NCBI GenBank assembly: GCA_021405325.1
Contig: QWII01000029.1
Location: 31,024-95,023, forward strand
Origin: Caldilinea sp. CFX5
GTDB taxonomy: Bacteria > Chloroflexota > Anaerolineae > Caldilineales > Caldilineaceae
Length of the DNA: 64,000 nt
Direction: 5' to 3'
Shown: positions 17,311-25,857 of the stretch, one piece after another
Numbering within the stretch: position 1 is the stretch's first letter
How the letters are laid out: every line of letters begins with the position of its first letter
The notes under the pieces: generated by a model
The model's database searches: none
Seen by the model: only the letters and a program-made list of their open reading frames with translations
What the model was told of the DNA's origin: nothing
Translations under genes and position numbers: made by a program

Positions 17311-17412
17311 GAGAGTAAGAGAGTAAGAGAGTAAGAGAGTAAGAGATAGAGAGATTCGCAACCTCAATCTCTGTATCTCTGTATCTCTTACTCTCTGTAT
17401 CTCTCAATCTCT
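17302..17412. repeat. Mirrored octamer repeat between the two ABC genes (GAGAGTAA units)
   Basis: The left part (17302-17355) has four GAGAGTAA units flanked by AGAGATTG-like units. The right part (17363-17412) is the complementary TATCTCTG/TCTTACTC series. The stop codon of the first ABC gene is part of the left arm. Confidence 0.85.
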
Positions 17413-17442
17413 TCTTTGTTCGACCAAAAGGAGTAACGGCCT

Positions 17443-19419
17443 ATGATGGGTGGCCCACACCGCATGTTACAAAACGAAGTTCTCAAGCCGCGCAGTGTGC
17501 GCTTGACCTTGGGGCGCTTCGGCAAATATTTTCGCCCCTACTGGCATTGGTTGCTGGTGGCCGCGCTCTTGCTGGTGGTCAATGCCTGGGTGCAGGTGAT
17601 CACGCCGGGGTTGATCGGGCAGGCGGTCGATTGTTACCTGGCGCCCCAAGCCGCTGCCGTGGCGCCGGCAGGAACTGTCAGCGCCAGTGCGCAAAATTGT
17701 TGGTATGACCCCTTGCCCGCCGCTGCCGGCACGGCGGCGCGCCTGAGCGGTCTGTTGCAGCTCTCGCTCTGGTTATTGTTGCTCTACGTGCTGGGGTCTA
17801 TTACCGGCGGCAGTATGTTCTTTCTTATGGGCTGGACGGGGCAACATGTACTGCGCCAGTTGCAGGTCGCGCTCTTTGAACATCTACACCGCCTCACTCT
17901 CAGTTTTTACAGCAAAAATGAGAGCGGCGATTTGATGAGCCGCATCACCAACGACATCAGCACCATTCAACAGGCCATTGGCTTTGCCCTCGTCCAGGTC
18001 TTGAGCGGTGGACTGCTGATTCTCTGGATTGCCTACAACATGTTGCGCAGCAATTTCGCCTATGGCTTGTTGAGCCTGGCGGTGCTGCCGTTGATGGTGG
18101 TGGCAACCCTCTGGTTTAGCAGCCAGGCGCGCAAAGCCTTTCGCGCCACCCGCCAGAAGGTTGGTGATGTCAACGCCGAACTACAAGAGGGAATCTCCGG
18201 CGTGCGCGAGGTGCAAGCCTTTGGCCGGGAAGATGCCAACATCGAACGCTTTACCCAGAGCAGCGCCGCTGTGCGCGATGCCAATGTGCGCGCCGTGGCC
18301 TACACTTCGGCGCTAGGGCCAACGCTGGAAGCGTTAGGGTATGTGGCGATTGCCATTGTCACGGGCGTTGGCGGTTTCTTCCTCTTGCGTGGTCAGACGC
18401 TCGGCGGCACGGCGCTTTCACTCGGTTTGATTATTGCGTTTTTGGGCTACGTCCAACGGCTGAATCAACCCATCGCGCAGATCGCGATTATGTGGGCCAA
18501 TATTCAAAGCGCCATTGCCGGCGGCGAACGCATCTTCGATCTGCTCGACCAGATGCCGGAGATTCAGGAGAAGTTGGATGCCAAAGCCATGCCGCCGATT
18601 CAGGGGCGGGTGGTCTATGCCGGGGTGAATGCTGAGTATAAGAGCGACGAACCGGTTTTGCGCAATGTCGATCTGGTGGCTGAACCGGGCGAAACCATTG
18701 CCATTGTCGGCCCCACCGGCGCCGGCAAGACAACGCTGGTCAACCTGCTGCCCCGCTTCTATGATGTGACCGGCGGCGCGGTGACGATTGACGGCGTCGA
18801 TGTGCGTGATGTCACCCTGCCCAGCCTGCGCCGACAGATTGGCGTCGTCTTGCAAGACAGCTTTCTCTTTAGCGACACGGTGATGAACAACATCCGCTTT
18901 GGCCGCCCGGAGGCCACCGATGAAGAAGTGGTCGCTGCCGCCCAACTGGCCCGCGCCCATGACTTTATTGAACGCTTGCCCGATGGTTATCAAACTGTGC
19001 TGGGTGAGCGGGGCAGTGGTCTTAGCCAAGGCCAGCGCCAATTGCTCTCTATCGCCCGCGCCGCCCTGACCCAGCCGCGCATCCTCATTCTTGATGAGGC
19101 AACCAGCAGCGTTGATACGCGTACCGAACGCCAGATTCAAGCGGCGCTGGAACAGATCATGGCCGGGCGCACCAGCTTTGTCATCGCCCACCGCTTGAGT
19201 ACAATTCGCAACGCTGATCAGGTCTTGGTCTTGGTCAAAGGCGCCATTGTCGAACGGGGGCGCCACGAAGAGTTGTTGGCCCGCCGCGGCGTCTACTATG
19301 ATCTTTATATGAGCCAATTCCAACGCCAGGAAGAGATGATGGCGGGGCGCAATGGGCATGTGCAAGCAACAGCGCCGGCTAAACCGTTACGTGTAGCCAA
19401 GGGAGCAGAAACAAGGTAG
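17443..19419 (+). CDS. ABC exporter half-transporter with intact ATP site
   Basis: A 658-residue TMD-NBD half-transporter, the partner of the gene before it. An insert between helices 1 and 2 (about residues 65-105, AAVAPAGTVSAS...) would face outside. In the NBD, Walker A is GPTGAGKTT, the signature is LSQGQRQL (SGGQ changed to SQGQ), Walker B is followed by the catalytic Glu552 (LDEATSS), and the switch is His583 (IAHRLST). The intact Glu and His here, together with their loss in the partner, make an asymmetric pair of the TM287/288 or BmrC/D kind. AAAGGAG lies before ATG 17443. The intergenic repeat separates it from the first half. Confidence 0.9.
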   Translation: MMGGPHRMLQNEVLKPRSVRLTLGRFGKYFRPYWHWLLVAALLLVVNAWVQVITPGLIGQAVDCYLAPQAAAVAPAGTVSASAQNCWYDPLPAAAGTAARLSGLLQLSLWLLLLYVLGSITGGSMFFLMGWTGQHVLRQLQVALFEHLHRLTLSFYSKNESGDLMSRITNDISTIQQAIGFALVQVLSGGLLILWIAYNMLRSNFAYGLLSLAVLPLMVVATLWFSSQARKAFRATRQKVGDVNAELQEGISGVREVQAFGREDANIERFTQSSAAVRDANVRAVAYTSALGPTLEALGYVAIAIVTGVGGFFLLRGQTLGGTALSLGLIIAFLGYVQRLNQPIAQIAIMWANIQSAIAGGERIFDLLDQMPEIQEKLDAKAMPPIQGRVVYAGVNAEYKSDEPVLRNVDLVAEPGETIAIVGPTGAGKTTLVNLLPRFYDVTGGAVTIDGVDVRDVTLPSLRRQIGVVLQDSFLFSDTVMNNIRFGRPEATDEEVVAAAQLARAHDFIERLPDGYQTVLGERGSGLSQGQRQLLSIARAALTQPRILILDEATSSVDTRTERQIQAALEQIMAGRTSFVIAHRLSTIRNADQVLVLVKGAIVERGRHEELLARRGVYYDLYMSQFQRQEEMMAGRNGHVQATAPAKPLRVAKGAETR

Positions 19420-19518
19420 CATCTTCCGGAAAGCCGCAAACTTCCCGGAGGGGTTTACTGATTGCGCTCTGTAGCAATAACCGCAGCCGACAACCGAACA
19501 GAAGGGACAGAGATCACC

Positions 19519-20265
19519 ATGACACAGGTATTGATGTTAGCCAGCTTTGGTCTTGAGATTATCGAGTGTGGCGGTGCGCTGGCGCGCCATGTCCAAGCCG
19601 GTGATGCCGTCCACGCCGCGGTGCTGCTCAGTCGGCCCGAAAGTCGCCCACAAATTGTGGAGGCGGCGGCCATTCTGGGCATTACCGCGGTTGAGTTTCT
19701 CGATTTCCCCTATGGCGGCTGGACGGTGGATGTCCCCTGGAAGGAGCGCATTGTCGAACTGGTGCGCCGGGTAAAGCCGGATCTTGTCATCACCCAGGAC
19801 CCGCACCACGCCCAGCATGACCTGGACCCCGACCGCCGGCTGATCGCCCTGCTCTACACCGAAGCCTTTGCCCTAGCCGGGCGCGATTGGCATAATGAAG
19901 CGTGCGGCGGCCATACCCCGCACCTGGTGCGCACCATCTACTACATGACGCCGGAACATCCCAACTGTATCGTCGAAATTAGCGACACCTTCGAGCTAAA
20001 GCAAAAAGCGCTGGCGGTCCTGGGCTACCAAATGGCCTTCAGTGCGCAGATGATTGAACGGCGCGCCTCGCCGGAGCTATTGCGCACGGTGCTGCCGACC
20101 TACGACAATCTTCGCGCGGACAAGCGCACCCTCGGCTTGGCGCTCCACCGCCAATTTGACCTGGCGCTGGCGTTGGTCAACGGGCTGGCCGGTCACTCCG
20201 GCGCCGTCATGGGCGAAGCCTATCGGCGGGAAGGCGCCTTTGTCCTCGACAAACTGATGGTCTAG
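19519..20265 (+). CDS. PIG-L-like protein lacking the HPDD metal motif
   Basis: A 248-residue protein with the overall PIG-L (LmbE) pattern: a first strand, then ECGGALARHVQAGDAVHAAVLLSRPE, LGITAVEFLDFPYGG, and VKPDLVITQDPHHAQHDLDPDRR. Typical members begin AHPDDE, and those residues hold the zinc. Here residues 9-12 are Ser-Phe-Gly-Leu (LASFGLEIIECGG), and the usual HPDHR is HDLDPDRR. It may therefore be a non-catalytic or altered member, not a deacetylase. ATG 19519 is chosen because the first strand starts there. It lies between the ABC exporter and an oppositely oriented peptide transporter; no partner is obvious. Confidence 0.65.
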   Translation: MTQVLMLASFGLEIIECGGALARHVQAGDAVHAAVLLSRPESRPQIVEAAAILGITAVEFLDFPYGGWTVDVPWKERIVELVRRVKPDLVITQDPHHAQHDLDPDRRLIALLYTEAFALAGRDWHNEACGGHTPHLVRTIYYMTPEHPNCIVEISDTFELKQKALAVLGYQMAFSAQMIERRASPELLRTVLPTYDNLRADKRTLGLALHRQFDLALALVNGLAGHSGAVMGEAYRREGAFVLDKLMV

Positions 20266-20270
20266 TGTTG

Positions 20271-20347
20271 GGGGGATAGGGAGACAGGTACACAGGTACA
20301 CAGGGAATAAGACCTACTTACCTGTCTACCTGTCTCCCTATCTCCCT
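20271..20347. repeat. Mirrored octamer repeat between convergent genes (CAGGTACA units)
   Basis: GGGATAGGGAGACAGGTACA and following (20271-about 20304) faces the complementary TACCTGTC/TCCCTATC series (about 20320-20347). It lies between the converging PIG-L-like gene and the permease gene and reaches the permease stop. Confidence 0.85.
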
Positions 20348-21242
20348 ACTGCCGCAAACGGGGATTGAGCTTCTGTTCCAGGGCAAAGCCGACGAGGGCG
20401 AAGCCCAACGAGGCGGCGATGATCAAGAGACCGGGCGGCAGCACCCACCAGAGCCAGGCCGGCGTCAGAAAGGCGCCGCGCACTTGCGCCCAGTAGAGCA
20501 CCGTTCCCCAGCTCTTTTGCAGCGGGTCACCCAGACCGAGAAAGCTTAAGGAGGCTTCCAGCAGAATGGCGCTGCTCGTCGCTTCGACAAACTGTCCCAC
20601 GGCCAGCAATAAGACCTGGGGCGTTAGATGACGAAGCAAGATGCGGGCATCGGTGGCGCCCGTGGCGTGCGCCGCCACCACATATTCCTGGCGGGCCAGC
20701 GCCAATACTTGCGCCCGGATCACGCGCGCCGCCCCGGCCCAGATCAGCAACCCGATGATCAGCACCGTGTTGAGCAGGCTCCGTCCGAGGTAAGCTGCCA
20801 ACAGAATCAACAACGGCAAAAAGGGCAGCACCAGCACAATATCCACCAGGCGCATCAAGACATTGCCCAACCGCCGGTAATAGCCGGCCAGCAACCCGAT
20901 CAGCGTGCCAATCACACTGGCAATCAGCGCCGCGATCACCCCCACCGTCAGCGAAATCCGTGCACCGTAAATGAGTTCACTGGCAATGTCTTGCCCAATA
21001 TCGTTGGTGCCCAGACGGTGTTCGGCGCTGGGCGGCGCAAAGGGGCGCCCCACCCGTTCGCTCGGATCATAGGGGCTAAGTTGCGGGGCGAAGAGGGCCA
21101 TCAACGTCAAGCCCACGATGAGCGCCAGCCCGATCACGGCTGCTCCAGTGGTTGATGTAAACAAACGGCGGCGCAGCGTTTTGGCGGGCGCAACACTGCG
21201 AGCGGTGATAAGTGGTTGAATCTTCGGCATCGCGGTTGTCAT
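20346..21242 (-). CDS. ABC transporter permease, OppC/DppC type
   Basis: A 298-residue permease. The N-terminal helix with LMALFAPQLSPYDPSERVGRPF and RLGTNDIGQDIASELIYGARISL is the standard OppC/DppC opening. Six helices follow, with the cytoplasmic EAA-type loop EYVVAAHATGATDARILLRHLTP that docks the ATPases. It would form the channel of a family-5 peptide, nickel or sugar importer together with the OppB-type subunit coded just upstream on the same strand. No ATPase gene follows; the next gene converges. ATG 21242 starts MTTAMPKIQP. Confidence 0.9.
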   Translation of the reverse strand: MTTAMPKIQPLITARSVAPAKTLRRRLFTSTTGAAVIGLALIVGLTLMALFAPQLSPYDPSERVGRPFAPPSAEHRLGTNDIGQDIASELIYGARISLTVGVIAALIASVIGTLIGLLAGYYRRLGNVLMRLVDIVLVLPFLPLLILLAAYLGRSLLNTVLIIGLLIWAGAARVIRAQVLALARQEYVVAAHATGATDARILLRHLTPQVLLLAVGQFVEATSSAILLEASLSFLGLGDPLQKSWGTVLYWAQVRGAFLTPAWLWWVLPPGLLIIAASLGFALVGFALEQKLNPRLRQ

Positions 21243-21256
21243 AAGGTAGCTACTAA

Positions 21257-21396
21257 CCCCTCCCTAGCCCTCCCCAGGTTGGGGAGGGAACCTCACGGCT
21301 TCTCCCAAGTTTGGGGAGGGAACGGTCACGGCTCCTCCCCAGGTTGGGGAGGGAACGGTCACGGCTCCTCCCCCAACCTGGGGGAGGCTGGGAGGG
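21257..21396. repeat. Tandem C/T-rich repeats with inverted end
   Basis: Units of about 30-35 bases with TCCCCAGGTTGGGGAGGGAA recur at about 21274, 21304 and 21336. A final copy at about 21367 is in the opposite sense (CCCCCAACCTGGGGGAGG). Each unit is itself a small hairpin. The block separates the two permease genes. Confidence 0.8.
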
Positions 21397-21403
21397 GGTC
21401 ATG

Positions 21404-22384
21404 TCATAAGGCAGATTGCCGGGTGCGGGGATCAAGCAACGGATAGAGTAGATCAGCCAGCAGGTTGGCGAGGAGGACCGCCACGGTGAAGAGCAGGAAA
21501 GCCGCCTGCATCACCGGATAGTCGCGCCCGCTGACCGCCTCGAAGATCAGGCGCCCCAACCCCGGATAGGAAAAGACCGTCTCGACCACCACGGTGCCGC
21601 CAAAGGCAAAGCCCAGGCGCAGTGCCAACACGGTCGCCACCGGACAGAGGGCATTGCGCAGCACATGGCGGAAGAGGACCGCCCGTTCACGCAGCCCTTT
21701 TGCCCGCGCCGTGCGGATAAAATCTTCGCCCAACACGCCCAGCATGGTATAGCGCATGGTGAGATAGATATTGGGCAGCGTCACCACTGCTAGGGTAAAG
21801 GCCGGCAAGACGGCATGTTCGCCAATGTCACGAAGCTTTGCCCAGCCGGTATAACCGGAGGCCGGCGTCACGGCGCCAAACGACGGCAACAGCCCCCACT
21901 GCACGGCGACGACGGAGACCAACAACATGCCCAGCCAGAAGGAGGGCAGCGAGTTCACCGCGATCATTGACCAGAGTAGGCTCACATCAGCCCAACTGGC
22001 CCGCCGCCAGGCCGAAAGCGCCCCCAACAGCACGCCTGCCACCGCCGACACCACCAATGCACTGCCCGTCAACAGCAACGTCCAGGGTAAAGTCTCGGCC
22101 AACATGGTTGTGATCGGTCGTTTCTGCCGATAAGAATAGCCCAGGTCGCCGCGCAGCAGATCACCCCAGTAGGTCAGATATTGCACCGTGAGTGGGCGAT
22201 CAAGCCCCACCCGCGCCAGCACCTGGGCGCGTTCCGCCGGCTGGAGCAGCCCGACATCAACACCGGCCAACAACACCAGCGGGTTGCCCGGCATCAAGCG
22301 TGGCAAGAAAAAATTGAGCGTCGCCGCCACAAAGAGAACGATGAGATATTGCAGCAGACGGCTGCTACGGGTGTCGGTGAGCAT
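21404..22384 (-). CDS. ABC transporter permease, OppB/DppB type
   Basis: A 326-residue permease with the family opening LLQYLIVLFVAATLNFFLPRLMPGNPL and LGLDRPLTVQYLTYWGDLLRGDLGYSYRQKRPITTML, written here with one residue variation. The docking loop is DFIRTARAKGLRERAVLFRHVLRNAL. It pairs with the OppC-type subunit downstream. I place the start at ATG 22384 (MLTDTRSS), because the frame before it is the mirrored repeat at 22400-22474 and would give a non-family leader. The transporter order is binding protein, OppB, OppC, without ATPases. Confidence 0.9.
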   Translation of the reverse strand: MLTDTRSSRLLQYLIVLFVAATLNFFLPRLMPGNPLVLLAGVDVGLLQPAERAQVLARVGLDRPLTVQYLTYWGDLLRGDLGYSYRQKRPITTMLAETLPWTLLLTGSALVVSAVAGVLLGALSAWRRASWADVSLLWSMIAVNSLPSFWLGMLLVSVVAVQWGLLPSFGAVTPASGYTGWAKLRDIGEHAVLPAFTLAVVTLPNIYLTMRYTMLGVLGEDFIRTARAKGLRERAVLFRHVLRNALCPVATVLALRLGFAFGGTVVVETVFSYPGLGRLIFEAVSGRDYPVMQAAFLLFTVAVLLANLLADLLYPLLDPRTRQSAL

Positions 22385-22399
22385 GGGTGGGTAGATAGT

Positions 22400-22474
22400 C
22401 AGACACGAGACACGAGACACGAGACAGGAGACAGGAGGCAGGAGACGTATCTCGTGTCTCGTGTCTCCTGTCTT
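22400..22474. repeat. Mirrored heptamer repeat (GACACGA/GACAGGA units)
   Basis: The left part (22400-22446) is AGACACG-type heptamers and then GACAGGA units. The right part (22449-22474) is TCGTGTC/TCCTGTC. It uses the same two heptamers as the repeat at 857-972 and lies between the binding-protein and permease genes. Confidence 0.85.
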
Positions 22475-22476
22475 CG

Positions 22477-24144
22477 TTACGGTCGGGCCGACGCCGGCAG
22501 GAGCGACAGCTTGTGGAAGACGCCCTGGCCGGTCATAAAGGCCCAGCCGTCGTAGACGTTGGCGTTGTAGGCATAGGCGCCGTCGGGGTAGAGCAGCAGA
22601 ATGAAAGGCAGGTCGGCGGCGATGATGGCCTGTAATTCCTTGATCAATTCGGCGCTGCGCACTGGATCGACTTCGGTGGTGATGGCGGCGGCAAGCTCAT
22701 CGGCTTGGGCGCTTTGATAGCCGCTCAGGTTCGAGGTGCCGATGGTCGGGTCGGAATGCACCAGCGAGGCAATGCGCACGGCATCGGCCTGGATCGGCGC
22801 CGACCACCCCCACATCGCCATAGCATAGTTGCGACCATTCGCCACATCAAAGCCGGGCCATACTGCCTCTTCCCAGGTGGTCTGTTCCACCGCGGCTACC
22901 GTTGCCGCAAGGCCAATCTCCTGCAACATTTGGCTCACCAACTCGGCGATGCGCAGCCGCAGCGAATCCGACCCATTGACCAGGAACTCAAAGGACAAGG
23001 GTGCGCCATCCAATTCGCGAATGCCATCGCCATCGCTGTCGGTGATGCCGGCTTCGTCAAGCAACTGGACGGCCCGTTCGGCATTGGTTTCCGTCACCAC
23101 CTCCGGGTTGTACACCGGCGACTTTGGGTGAATCCAGCCGGCGTTGCCCAGCGTGCCGGCGCCCAGATAGACGGTGTCGATAATGTCCTGGCGGTCGATC
23201 GCCAGCGCCATGGCCTGCCGCACCTCCAAACGGTTAAAGGGCGGCTTGGTCATATCATAGGTGATCATTTGGGTTGTAAAGAGCGGTCCCTGTGCGACTT
23301 TCATGCCGGGCATGGCCGCCAGCAGATCGATCTGTTCCGGCGCAACCGGGCGCACGATCATATCGACTTCCCCGCCACGCAGCGCGGCCAAGGCGCCGGC
23401 ATCATCGGCAAACTTGATCGCCACCAATTCGTTGACGGCCGGCGCGCCGGCAAAGTAATCGGCATTGGCGGCAAAGCGGTAGAACTGCTCCGGCTGATAT
23501 TCCACCAATTTATAAGGGCCACTGCCGATGTTAGTCACTGCCGCAAAAGTATGTTCGGCGGGGTTCGCAATCCCTTCCCAGATGTGCTTGGGCAGGATCG
23601 GCACATCGGCCAACGTGCCCAGTTGCAACGACGGGGCCGGCGCTTTGAGCGTTACCACGATGTTCCCCTCGCCATCCACCGCCGTCGCCGCGACCGGACG
23701 CAGATCACGGGTAAAGCGCCCTTGTTGATTGGCCTGGAAATAATCAAAGGTGAACTTGACGTCGGCAGCGGTCAGCGGTTGGCCGTCATGCCAGGTTACG
23801 TCGTCACGCAGTTCCAGCGTTACCGTAAGGCCGTCCGCGCTGACCGTGGCGCTGGTGGCGAGCCAGGGCTGCGGGACGCCGTTCAAATCAAGCTGGTAGA
23901 GGGTATCATATTGGAGCGTCAGCAGGTTCCAGCCGGGATAACCCGTGACATAGGTGTACGGTGTGAGTGTCGATTCATCCCCGACCAGCGCCAGGCGGAG
24001 CCGCGCAACGGCGCCGGCGCTCTCCGCGGCCGGTGCGGCTTGTGGCGCAGCCGGCGCTACCGTGGGCGCGCAAGCCGCCAGCAACCCGCTGCAGACGAAG
24101 GAGACCACGATCAAAATGACTGACCAGTTTCGGCGTAAGTGCAT
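22477..24144 (-). CDS. Extracellular solute-binding lipoprotein, family 5 (Opp/Dpp type)
   Basis: A 555-residue binding protein. The signal peptide ends in a lipobox, SGLLAAC, so the mature protein would be lipid-anchored outside the membrane at that Cys. Family-5 marks include LTLQYDTLYQLDLNGVPQPWLA, TVTLELRDDVTWHDGQPLTAADVKFTFDY and RLEVRQAMALAIDRQDIIDTV. It should deliver peptides or a similar solute to the two permeases coded downstream. AGGAGG before ATG 24144 decides this start over an in-frame one 8 codons upstream. The CDF gene ends 60 bases upstream on the same strand, so read-through is possible. Confidence 0.9.
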   Translation of the reverse strand: MHLRRNWSVILIVVSFVCSGLLAACAPTVAPAAPQAAPAAESAGAVARLRLALVGDESTLTPYTYVTGYPGWNLLTLQYDTLYQLDLNGVPQPWLATSATVSADGLTVTLELRDDVTWHDGQPLTAADVKFTFDYFQANQQGRFTRDLRPVAATAVDGEGNIVVTLKAPAPSLQLGTLADVPILPKHIWEGIANPAEHTFAAVTNIGSGPYKLVEYQPEQFYRFAANADYFAGAPAVNELVAIKFADDAGALAALRGGEVDMIVRPVAPEQIDLLAAMPGMKVAQGPLFTTQMITYDMTKPPFNRLEVRQAMALAIDRQDIIDTVYLGAGTLGNAGWIHPKSPVYNPEVVTETNAERAVQLLDEAGITDSDGDGIRELDGAPLSFEFLVNGSDSLRLRIAELVSQMLQEIGLAATVAAVEQTTWEEAVWPGFDVANGRNYAMAMWGWSAPIQADAVRIASLVHSDPTIGTSNLSGYQSAQADELAAAITTEVDPVRSAELIKELQAIIAADLPFILLLYPDGAYAYNANVYDGWAFMTGQGVFHKLSLLPASARP

Positions 24145-24203
24145 AGATTCCTCCTGTCCAAGCTGCATGTGATGAAAATAGAAGACGCGACGTCATTCGC
24201 CCA

Positions 24204-25334
24204 TTAGGCCGGTTGGGCCTGATACCCCGCCATCCGATGATGCCCGCTGTGCGCATGGGGATCTTCGCCGCTATGCCCACAGGGATCGACATGAATATTG
24301 ACGAATGATAGATGGGGCTGAGCATGGCAGAGCGCATGACGCACTTCTTCGGCAATCCGATGGCTTTCCCGCGTCGGCAGATCTTCGTCAACCGTGATAT
24401 GCAATTCGACCTGCAAGCGATGACCATGCCAACGCACTCGTGTATCGTGGACATTGATCACACCGGCGACGTTGTGCGCCGTCCGCTCAATCTGATCGAC
24501 AATTTCCGGGTCCACCGCATCCATCAGCCGATACCACATGGCGCGCGTGGCATCCCAGGTAATAAAGACAATGGCGACCCCGATCAGCAAACCAATGATC
24601 GGGTCAAGAATGGGAAAACCAAAATAGGCGCCGATGACGGCCATCAACACGGCCAATGAGGTCAAGCCGTCGGTGCGCGCGTGAAGCCCATCCGCCACCA
24701 TGGCTGCCGAGCCGATCTTGCGCCCAACGCGAATCTGCAAGAGCGCGACCGCCTCATTGCCGATAAAGCCAATGATGGCCGCCGCGGCCACCCAGCCCAG
24801 GTCGGTCATCGGCTCAGGGTTAATTAGTTTGGCAAAGGACTGCCAGAGCGCCACCCCTGCGCTGAAGGCTATCGAGATCACGATGAAGATCCCGGCCACA
24901 TCTTCCGCTTTGCCAAAGCCGTAGGTATAGCGGCGCGTGGCGGCGCGCCGCGCCAGGTAAAAGGCAATCAGGAGCGGAATGGAATTCAGCGAATCGCCCA
25001 GATTATGCACGGTGTCGGCAAAAAGGGCAACGCTCCCGCTGAGAGAAACAATCACAATCTGGATGATCGTGGTGAGGGCCAGCGCGCCCAAGGCCAACCA
25101 GACGGTACGGATCCCCTCGGCATTGTCGGCCAACGCCGGATCGGCGGCGCGCTGCTGTTGCTGATGGCTATGACCATGAAAATGAAAGATTGAATTGAGC
25201 CAGCCCCAAAGGCCCTCCCCATGATCATGCGCGTGCGGGTGATCATGATCATGGTCATGATCATGGTCATGATCGTGCGGGTGATCGTGTCCGGCGTCAT
25301 GGGCATGATGGGGTGGATTACGCTGCTGCTTCAT
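24204..25334 (-). CDS. Cation diffusion facilitator (zinc/cobalt exporter) with His-rich N-terminus
   Basis: A 376-residue CDF protein. Residues 9-60 are mostly His and Asp (HDHDHDH..., then HFHGHSH), coded by a GATCATG-type tandem stretch near 25228-25290. This should buffer Zn2+ or Ni2+. The membrane domain has the paired metal sites of the family, HNLGDSLNSIPLL in helix 2 and DGLHARTDGLTSLAVL in helix 5. The C-terminal cytoplasmic domain has HRLQVELHITVDEDLPTRESH. It exports divalent metal against protons. The first 17 bases overlap the end of tsaE, with a GGAG inside the upstream gene, so translation is probably coupled. Confidence 0.92.
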   Translation of the reverse strand: MKQQRNPPHHAHDAGHDHPHDHDHDHDHDHDHPHAHDHGEGLWGWLNSIFHFHGHSHQQQQRAADPALADNAEGIRTVWLALGALALTTIIQIVIVSLSGSVALFADTVHNLGDSLNSIPLLIAFYLARRAATRRYTYGFGKAEDVAGIFIVISIAFSAGVALWQSFAKLINPEPMTDLGWVAAAAIIGFIGNEAVALLQIRVGRKIGSAAMVADGLHARTDGLTSLAVLMAVIGAYFGFPILDPIIGLLIGVAIVFITWDATRAMWYRLMDAVDPEIVDQIERTAHNVAGVINVHDTRVRWHGHRLQVELHITVDEDLPTRESHRIAEEVRHALCHAQPHLSFVNIHVDPCGHSGEDPHAHSGHHRMAGYQAQPA

Positions 25335-25851
25335 CTGTATGCTCCGTGATTGTCCTAATCGCTTGCAACTGTTTGATCACCCCCTTGCTCCGTGACCCAT
25401 GGGCGATGAACCGAAGCTGGCGTTGTTCGGGTGCGGTCTGGTCATCATGCAAGGTGATCTGAAGATAATCGGGCGGCAGGAGAGCGGCCACCTGCTCCGC
25501 CCATTCAATGACGACAATGGCGTCGGCGCGGTCGAGAATCTCTTCCATGCCGAAGAAGGCCGCTTCCAGGGAGCCGTCTTCCTGAGTCGGGCTGCCCAGC
25601 CGGTAGCAATCGATGTGGATCAACCACTCGCCACTGGGGCGCGGGTATTCGCCGACGAGGGTAAAGGTGGGACTGGTGACTCGGGCGGTGATGCCCAAGC
25701 CGTTCGCCAGCCCTTGCGTCAACACCGTTTTGCCGGCGCCCAGGTCACCATGCAAGGCAATGACCTGACCGGCCTGTACGCTCTGCCCCAGTTGTTGGCC
25801 TAACTGAAACGTTTCGGCAGCAGAATAGGTGGTCGTAGTAAAAGTCAACAT
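25318..25851 (-). CDS. tsaE: tRNA threonylcarbamoyladenosine biosynthesis ATPase TsaE
   Basis: A 177-residue P-loop protein with Walker A GDLGAGKTVLTQGLA, the switch region VTSPTFTLVGEY and HIDCYRLG, and VVIEWAEQVAALLP. This is the classic TsaE (YjeE) series. It works with TsaB and TsaD to add the t6A modification at A37 of ANN-decoding tRNAs. About 20 residues follow the usual C-terminus (SRSKGVIKQLQAI...). It starts 6 bases after the stop of the fused nucleotidyltransferase gene and overlaps the CDF gene at its end. TsaB or TsaD are not in the window. Confidence 0.92.
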   Translation of the reverse strand: MLTFTTTTYSAAETFQLGQQLGQSVQAGQVIALHGDLGAGKTVLTQGLANGLGITARVTSPTFTLVGEYPRPSGEWLIHIDCYRLGSPTQEDGSLEAAFFGMEEILDRADAIVVIEWAEQVAALLPPDYLQITLHDDQTAPEQRQLRFIAHGSRSKGVIKQLQAIRTITEHTDEAAA

Positions 25852-25857
25852 ACCTCA

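Noticed and set aside
22705..24123. Long open frame (472 codons) on the plus strand
   Set aside because: It is the antisense shadow of the solute-binding protein gene, which has full family motifs and a lipobox.
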